From positions 1 through 12,486 of the forward strand of contig SUVI01000120.1 of the NCBI GenBank assembly GCA_015062085.1: a stretch of 12,486 bases of DNA. Reading direction: 5' to 3'. The notes under the pieces are model-generated. The model had not been told where the DNA came from. It ran no database searches and was given only the letters and a program-made list of their open reading frames with translations. How positions within the stretch are numbered: the stretch's first letter is position 1; every line of letters begins with the position of its first letter. This stretch comes from Planctomycetaceae bacterium (GTDB lineage: Bacteria; Planctomycetota; Planctomycetia; Pirellulales; Thermoguttaceae). Of this stretch, positions 8,001 through 12,486 are shown piece by piece. The translations under genes were made by a program, and so were the position numbers.

Positions 8001-8297
8001 GCGAAATGCCGCGACCGAATCCTTTTTTTCTCCGCAGACGGCATAGAGATACTCGAAATCGGATGAAAAAACGAGAAATCCCGGATTCGAAAGTTCTGCC
8101 GCTCGAACCGGAACGCTGAGTTTCGCCGTACGCTCATCCAGCGTCGAAACGTAGATCCCGCGATCCTCCGCCTTACGGTCATAGGAACCGATAAAAAGCC
8201 GCACTTCTTCCGCAGACGCGGACAATATATACGACGCCGACGTCATGAACATATTCAAAATCAGAAAACTCACGGTCAAAATTCCCTTTCTTTTCAT
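5097..8297 (-). CDS. Exported lactonase-type beta-propeller fused to a TPR region
   Basis: This 1066-residue protein starts with a signal peptide (MKRKG, hydrophobic core about 6-25, probable cut after SASA at 29). Residues about 32-394 form a seven-bladed propeller of the 6-phosphogluconolactonase/YbhE-like family. The family's typical segments are visible: AHPHSVKF (188-190), VPDLGTDRI (Asp204), GPRHLCFSPD (Arg239-His240), NELS (Glu255), PDGRFLYVSNRG and PRHFAISPTGKYL. Residues 400-600 are helical and unrecognised. An acidic linker (665-695) leads to TPR-like repeats (about 700-1000, including NNYAWVLCTSPDEAVRDG at 934-951), and the tail is charged and low in complexity (DSPDGSDGSDD). The ATG at 8297 has GGAGAGAGG 6 nt upstream; the frame opens further upstream, but an ATG at 8375 would fall on the promoter -10. 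It probably works in the periplasm, binding partners through TPRs. Catalysis is not shown. Confidence 0.88.
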   Translation of the reverse strand: MKRKGILTVSFLILNMFMTSASYILSASAEEVRLFIGSYDRKAEDRGIYVSTLDERTAKLSVPVRAAELSNPGFLVFSSDFEYLYAVCGEKKDSVAAFRVTAPEKEEKNEKKAKNAQCLEELNRLTDLGRSVCHLTLDASQTYVLTAHYSTSQVALHQLKKDRSLDREVQKIELSGTGPNAKRQERAHPHSVKFGAGDVFYVPDLGTDRIMIYRLDPVMHTFAPNDPPFFASEPGSGPRHLCFSPDRRTLYAVNELSCTVTACRVLQNGGLEAFQTVSTLPEGVKADDGDTVSTAAEIARTPDGRFLYVSNRGHDSLACFKIMADGTLMLREIVSVHGKTPRHFAISPTGKYLAAANQDSDSVSLFRIHADSGKLQFVSEQKLPVSPICIAFEKVHMNVDVEREFRELSQMKLDPVSPNWKTLGDYPLKETLAKVKKLPKKSFPEELILARASVETLEELQDFILLAFEMEKLCGESEDRDFIREMTIQAVLQRSSLIVQRLETLKVLQLQVVSGLLGRELEFLDRISEWNVKTPILDLCRGWLMHYRKLAEKKGAEIPSSVFITEPAARKSIVSGIEQALKLQDYAEYAKLLARSLMARGVWSADTEPEKALADIQLACAMDPSLKERAQDASLLLFIHTEKYEEALAILDELLADWEAKKLEDAQAKDPQDQAEGAEPAEETEAKSAPSPRDENVENVLYLNIQKLRIELLLKLDRKEEALKTVEAALETAPKETQLLNLKLQVLTLMEKFEECLDVVSALIDEDPLNAQLYILRAELRSVLGQEEEALKDFDEAISLSGGLSEIRMQKLQLLIEMKRYDEAEKETFALLEKDPENVPLLFQAALLSLTQENYAKALEIALKADALLANETVSADAENAESAEETAKMLRIQKLSVWQFLANFYLMSGEHARAVEFYARYMELDAENAQILNNYAWVLCTSPDEAVRDGKKAVELAEKAIALDRCAGYISTLAAAYAELGDFEKAKELVDEALQIAEEAAKKAEADEETADSPDGSDGSDDLDTALTESLKKERASYEAGEPIREKVETYRTNETPQSEKEQEE

Positions 8298-8303
8298 TCT
8301 GCG

Positions 8304-8312
8304 CCTCTCTCC
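8304..8312 (-). promoter_or_regulatory. Shine-Dalgarno of the propeller-TPR gene
   Basis: GGAGAGAGG on the minus strand stands 6 nt before the ATG at 8297. It fixes the start immediately before a typical signal peptide and against the longer open frame. Confidence 0.7.
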
Positions 8313-8373
8313 AAACTGAATGTGATTTTTTCTAAAGGTCAAAATTTTCAGGCAAGTTTTAAACATTCCCCCC

Positions 8374-8401
8374 ATTATAGAAGATTTGTGCCGAAATGCA
8401 A
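8374..8401 (-). promoter_or_regulatory. Sigma70-like promoter of the propeller-TPR gene
   Basis: On the minus strand TTGCAT (8401-8396), a 16-bp spacer and a perfect TATAAT (8379-8374) form a consensus-like promoter. The transcript would start near 8367, giving a leader of about 70 nt. The -35 matches that of glpT (TTGCAT). It is back to back with the promoter of the first Gfo/Idh/MocA gene, with about 50 bp between the two -35 boxes. Confidence 0.75.
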
Positions 8402-8453
8402 TAGGCCAACCAAAAATTTTCTAAAAATTTCTCAAAAAGTGAACTTGGATGGG

Positions 8454-8482
8454 TTGACAAGAAATAGGCTGTGTGGCATAAT
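8454..8482 (+). promoter_or_regulatory. Promoter of the first Gfo/Idh/MocA gene
   Basis: A consensus -35 TTGACA (8454-8459), a 17-bp spacer and CATAAT (8477-8482) are preceded by A/T tracts at 8412-8440 that look like an UP element. The block from about 8412 to 8484 is almost the same as the one before the second paralogue, including the end of the spacer (ctgtgtgg). It predicts strong expression and a leader of about 94 nt. Confidence 0.8.
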
Positions 8483-8582
8483 GGATCCTAGATTTGTCGG
8501 CATATGGTTTGAAATGCCCTCTTTTTCCGATTACAAGGATTTCCAGCCTTTACCTTCATTTAAATTTGAAAAGGAACCAAAA

Positions 8583-10082
8583 ATGAATCCGTTTTCCCGC
8601 CGTAATTTTCTCCGTTCTACACTCTACACGAGTGCCGCCGCGGGTGCCGTCTCCCCGACCTTCATGTTTGCAAACGAGGGTCCGGCTGCGAACGATAAGA
8701 TCGAGTGTGCTGTTCTCGGCCTCCGAAGCCGTGGAAAAGCGCACATCAATGGTTTCCTTAATGATCCGCGCTCGGTCATTACCTGGCTCGTCGATCCGGA
8801 TGGATCTTTCGGTCAGGCCTGCTGCGATCTGGTCGAAAAGAAGCAGGGATCTCGTCCGAAGTTCGTAAAAGATATGCGCGACGCCTTCGCCGACAAAGAC
8901 CTCGATGCCGTCAGCAGTGCGACGCCGAATTTCTGGCACGGTCTCTCCGCGATCTGGGCAATGCAGGCGGGAAAGGACGTTTACGTTGAAAAACCAGCCT
9001 CTCAGAACCTCTTTGAAGGCAAAAGCATGATCGCGGCGGTGAAAAAGTACGGCCGCATCTGCCAGGTCGGTACGCAGAGCCGTTCTCTTCGGGCGATCTG
9101 TGAGGCGATGAAATTCATTCATGAAGGCGGGATCGGCAACGTCGATCTTGCACGCGGACTCTGCTACAAACGCCGCAAGTCCATCGGTGCGCTCGGCGAC
9201 TGCACGCAAAACATTCCGAAGTCTCTCGATTTCGATCTCTGGAGCGGACCGGCCATCCTCACTGAGCCGAAACTCTCCCGTCCCAACCTTCACTACGATT
9301 GGCACTGGCAGCGTCTCTACGGAAACGGAGACTCCGGCAATCAGGGTGCCCATGAACTTGATATTGCGCGCTGGGGACTCGGTCTGAAGCGTCACCCGAA
9401 CAAGGTGGTCACCTACGGCGGTCGGCTTGGCTACCAGGCGGAACGGAAGGACCCGAACTATGTCGACGCGGGCGACACGCCGAACACGGAAGTCTCCGTC
9501 TTCGATTACGGCGATAAAACCATCGTGTTTGAGACTCGCGGTCTGGAGACTCCGGATCTGGACGGTACGAAGATCGGCGTCATTTTCTACGGGACCGAAG
9601 GAAAGCTCGTCATGTTCAACTACGAGCGGTGCGTCGCCTACGACAAAAACGGGAAAGTCATCCGTGAGTTCCGGGGCGGCGATCTGCAGGATCATTTCGC
9701 GAATTTCATCGATGCCGTCAAGGCTCAGGATGCCTCCCTGCTGCACGCGCCGATCCTCGAAGGGCACCTTTCCGCCGCAATGGCACACCTCGGAAACGTG
9801 AGCTACTATCTCGGCGAGAAAAATCGGGTCTCGGTCGACACGCTCTGCAAAGAGATGGAAAAGATCGAAAGCCGCGACGACAACAAAGAGACCGTCCTGC
9901 GCACGGTCGAACATCTCAAGGCGAACGGTGTGGATCTCGAAGCCGCTCCGCTGTCCCTTGGGCCGCAGCTCAAATTTGACCCGGAAAAGGAAGAATTTTG
10001 CAGCTGCTGTGCCGGCGCGAATGCACTGCTTGACCGTGAATGGCGTGAGGGGTTCGTCTGCCCATCGGTCAACGAGGTCTGA
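8583..10082 (+). CDS. Tat-exported Gfo/Idh/MocA family oxidoreductase, paralogue A
   Basis: This 499-residue protein begins with a twin-arginine leader (SRRNFLR, Arg6-Arg7) and a short hydrophobic stretch, probable cut near FMFA (30). The Rossmann motif is CAVLGLRSRG (Gly46 to Gly51). The family EKP motif is at Glu136-Lys137-Pro138, where the lysine is catalytic in relatives. The substrate-domain motif is NQGAHELD (His257, Asp260). Such enzymes use tightly bound NAD(P) to oxidise or rearrange sugars, which allows folding before Tat export. The substrate is unknown, probably a sugar or cyclitol. Four cysteines (473, 475, 476, 493) cluster at the C terminus. AAGGA lies 7 nt before the ATG; an upstream extension to 8322 crosses the promoter and is rejected. 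It is followed by paralogue B. Confidence 0.92.
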   Translation: MNPFSRRNFLRSTLYTSAAAGAVSPTFMFANEGPAANDKIECAVLGLRSRGKAHINGFLNDPRSVITWLVDPDGSFGQACCDLVEKKQGSRPKFVKDMRDAFADKDLDAVSSATPNFWHGLSAIWAMQAGKDVYVEKPASQNLFEGKSMIAAVKKYGRICQVGTQSRSLRAICEAMKFIHEGGIGNVDLARGLCYKRRKSIGALGDCTQNIPKSLDFDLWSGPAILTEPKLSRPNLHYDWHWQRLYGNGDSGNQGAHELDIARWGLGLKRHPNKVVTYGGRLGYQAERKDPNYVDAGDTPNTEVSVFDYGDKTIVFETRGLETPDLDGTKIGVIFYGTEGKLVMFNYERCVAYDKNGKVIREFRGGDLQDHFANFIDAVKAQDASLLHAPILEGHLSAAMAHLGNVSYYLGEKNRVSVDTLCKEMEKIESRDDNKETVLRTVEHLKANGVDLEAAPLSLGPQLKFDPEKEEFCSCCAGANALLDREWREGFVCPSVNEV

Positions 10083-10289
10083 AACGCAGAAGTCCGATGC
10101 CCTGAGATCCGAAGTGCAGAAATCGGTTGGTCAAGGAAATTTTTCTAAAAATTTCTCAAAAAGCGGACCTAATGGGTTGACAAAAAATGGACTGTGTGGC
10201 ATAATGGGATTCAAACCGGTCGAAAACGGGTCGTTTCTGTGCAAGACCGGAAATTTTACCTTCACCCCCCTTTTGGAAAGGAAACTGAA
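10083..10289 (+). promoter_or_regulatory. Intergenic region with promoter of the second Gfo/Idh/MocA gene
   Basis: A perfect inverted repeat, AAATTTTT-CT-AAAAATTT, lies at 10137-10154. Consensus TTGACA (10177-10182), a 17-bp spacer and CATAAT (10200-10205) follow. AAGGA sits 7 nt before the ATG at 10290, the same spacing as in paralogue A. No GC-rich hairpin with a T-run follows gene A, so read-through from A into B is possible as well as independent transcription. Confidence 0.8.
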
Positions 10290-11789
<1,500 letters not shown>

Positions 11790-11817
11790 GTTCCTGAACG
11801 TTTGAATTTTTAAGATG

Positions 11818-11855
11818 AAAAGGGGGAAACGCGCGGTGTGTTTCCCTCTTTTTTT
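11818..11855 (+). terminator. Rho-independent terminator after paralogue B
   Basis: GGGGGAAAC (11822-11830) pairs with GTTTCCCTC (11840-11848), with one G-T wobble. The stem can extend inward by a wobble and a C-G pair. A T-run follows at 11849-11855, and upstream A residues can pair with it. It lies about 30 bp after the stop codon of paralogue B and separates it from the kinase gene. Confidence 0.85.
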
Positions 11856-11929
11856 GTCGTTTCGGAGCTCCCAAAAGTGTGCGGTCCGCGTGTTTTCGAG
11901 AAATTTTTTGAAATTTTTGATTCCGGACC

Positions 11930-11957
11930 TTGAAACTTTTGGCATTTGGAGTAAAAT
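11930..11957 (+). promoter_or_regulatory. Promoter of the Ser/Thr kinase gene
   Basis: TTGAAA (11930-11935), a 16-bp spacer and TAAAAT (11952-11957) are preceded by A/T tracts (11899-11920), as at the two Gfo/Idh/MocA promoters. The expected start near 11964 gives a leader of about 36 nt. GAGAG at 11989-11993 is 6 nt before the ATG. Confidence 0.65.
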
Positions 11958-11999
11958 GAAGAAAGTTTCACACGAAATTTCCTTTTTTGAGAGATTTTT

Positions 12000-12486
12000 A
12001 TGACCTCCGATAATTCACGCCCCACTTTCGACGGCGATTTTCAGCCGGATCCCGCACAATTTCAGGACCTCGCGCCCGGTTATTTTTTGGGTGAACACCA
12101 GAACTACCGTCTCGAGAAGAAGCTCGGCGAGGGCGGAATGGGTCAGACGTGGCTGGCGGTGAAGGTCGTGGGAGGACGCGATTTTCAGAAAGTCGTCTGC
12201 AAGCTCCTTGTGCAGGAACTCCGCGACGATACCGACGCAATGAAGGAGGTCGAGCGCGTTTTTCACCTGACGCAGTCGCTCTACCATCCGAACATCTGCC
12301 CGCTTCTGGGGATCGATATGGACCCGGTTTTCGGAACGTTTCTCGTGATGGCGTACGCAGAAGGCGAGACGCTCCGCGAGTGGTTTCAGGCCCAGCCCGG
12401 TCACGAAAACGGCCTCCCAATGTCGTCTGTCCTTCCGATCCTGTATCCGATCGCCGACGCGCTGGACACGGTCCACCGGGAAGGCG
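12000..12486 (+). CDS. Serine/threonine protein kinase, N-terminal part (cut by right window edge)
   Basis: The ATG at 12000-12002 opens a frame of 162 complete codons that runs off the window. After about 35 residues of leader, the kinase domain begins: YRLEKKLGEGGMGQTWLA has the glycine loop (Gly43-Glu-Gly-Gly-Met-Gly48), VVCK holds the ATP-binding lysine (Lys68), EVERV carries a likely helix-C glutamate, then SLYHPNICPLLG, a hinge-like LVMAYAEGETL, and ADALDTVHREG just before the expected HRDLKP loop, which is outside the window. This is the PknB/Hanks type, abundant in planctomycetes. It would phosphorylate Ser/Thr on unknown targets. A strand-2 to strand-3 insertion (VVGGRDFQ) is slightly long. 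Domains after the kinase, such as membrane or repeat segments, cannot be seen. It has its own promoter and is separate from the upstream operon. Confidence 0.93.
   Translation, partial: MTSDNSRPTFDGDFQPDPAQFQDLAPGYFLGEHQNYRLEKKLGEGGMGQTWLAVKVVGGRDFQKVVCKLLVQELRDDTDAMKEVERVFHLTQSLYHPNICPLLGIDMDPVFGTFLVMAYAEGETLREWFQAQPGHENGLPMSSVLPILYPIADALDTVHREG

Noticed and set aside
8298..8375. Upstream start for the propeller-TPR gene at 8375
   Set aside because: That ATG overlaps the TATAAT box of the gene's own promoter and would place 26 residues before a normal signal peptide. The ATG at 8297 has a good ribosome binding site.
8322..8582. Upstream start for paralogue A at 8322
   Set aside because: The extension runs through both divergent promoters and would bury the Tat leader 87 residues inside the protein.
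8556..9914. Long antisense open frame (452 codons) opposite paralogue A, with a similar one (10131-11945) opposite paralogue B
   Set aside because: They mirror the coding frame of the sense genes, and their similarity follows from the duplication and codon bias. The sense proteins have clear domains and ribosome binding sites; the antisense products show no recognisable family.
11790..11999. Small RNA or extra gene between paralogue B and the kinase
   Set aside because: Only a terminator hairpin and the kinase promoter could be supported; the short frames there overlap these signals.

Overview
The window looks like bacterial accessory or metabolic DNA from a planctomycete. This is inferred from three things: Tat-exported Gfo/Idh/MocA oxidoreductases with an SRRNFLR leader, a Pkn-type Ser/Thr kinase, and TPR motifs of the 'NNYAWVLCTSPDEAVRDGKKAVELAEKA' style (quoted here only as a type; key residues are in the entry). 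A glycerol-3-phosphate (G3P) transporter next to a BFD-type G3P dehydrogenase set would suit an anaerobic or host-associated lifestyle, but the lineage cannot be proven from the sequence alone.

Layout. Positions 1-4636 (minus strand) hold a four-gene G3P uptake and oxidation cluster, in transcription order: glpT, a GlpA-like FAD/[2Fe-2S] dehydrogenase, a pyridine-nucleotide-disulfide-type FAD oxidoreductase, and a DUF1667 protein cut by the left edge. A sigma70-like promoter precedes glpT. Positions 4637-5096 are gene-free and carry that promoter, CACGAA repeats with 9-bp spacing, and a perfect 5 x 13-bp tandem array. Positions 5097-8297 (minus) encode one large exported protein, a lactonase-type beta-propeller fused to a long helical/TPR region. 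Positions 8298-8582 form a divergent promoter region. Positions 8583-11789 (plus) hold two tandem 499-residue Tat-exported Gfo/Idh/MocA paralogues, about 80% identical, each with its own near-identical promoter. A clear intrinsic terminator follows at about 11818-11855. From 12000 a Ser/Thr protein kinase starts under its own promoter and runs off the right edge.

How they work together. The glp cluster is coherent: GlpT imports G3P, and the dehydrogenase set oxidises it to dihydroxyacetone phosphate and passes electrons on. The propeller-TPR protein and the two exported oxidoreductases are divergently transcribed from one 285-bp region and are all predicted to act outside the cytoplasm; a functional link between them is only suggested by position. 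Nothing in the window is a clearly new multi-gene system. The most unusual items are the roughly 110-residue repeat-like insertion in a periplasmic loop of GlpT, the promoter-plus-gene duplication with a possible gene-conversion tract, the propeller-TPR fusion, and the short tandem arrays between glpT and the propeller gene.
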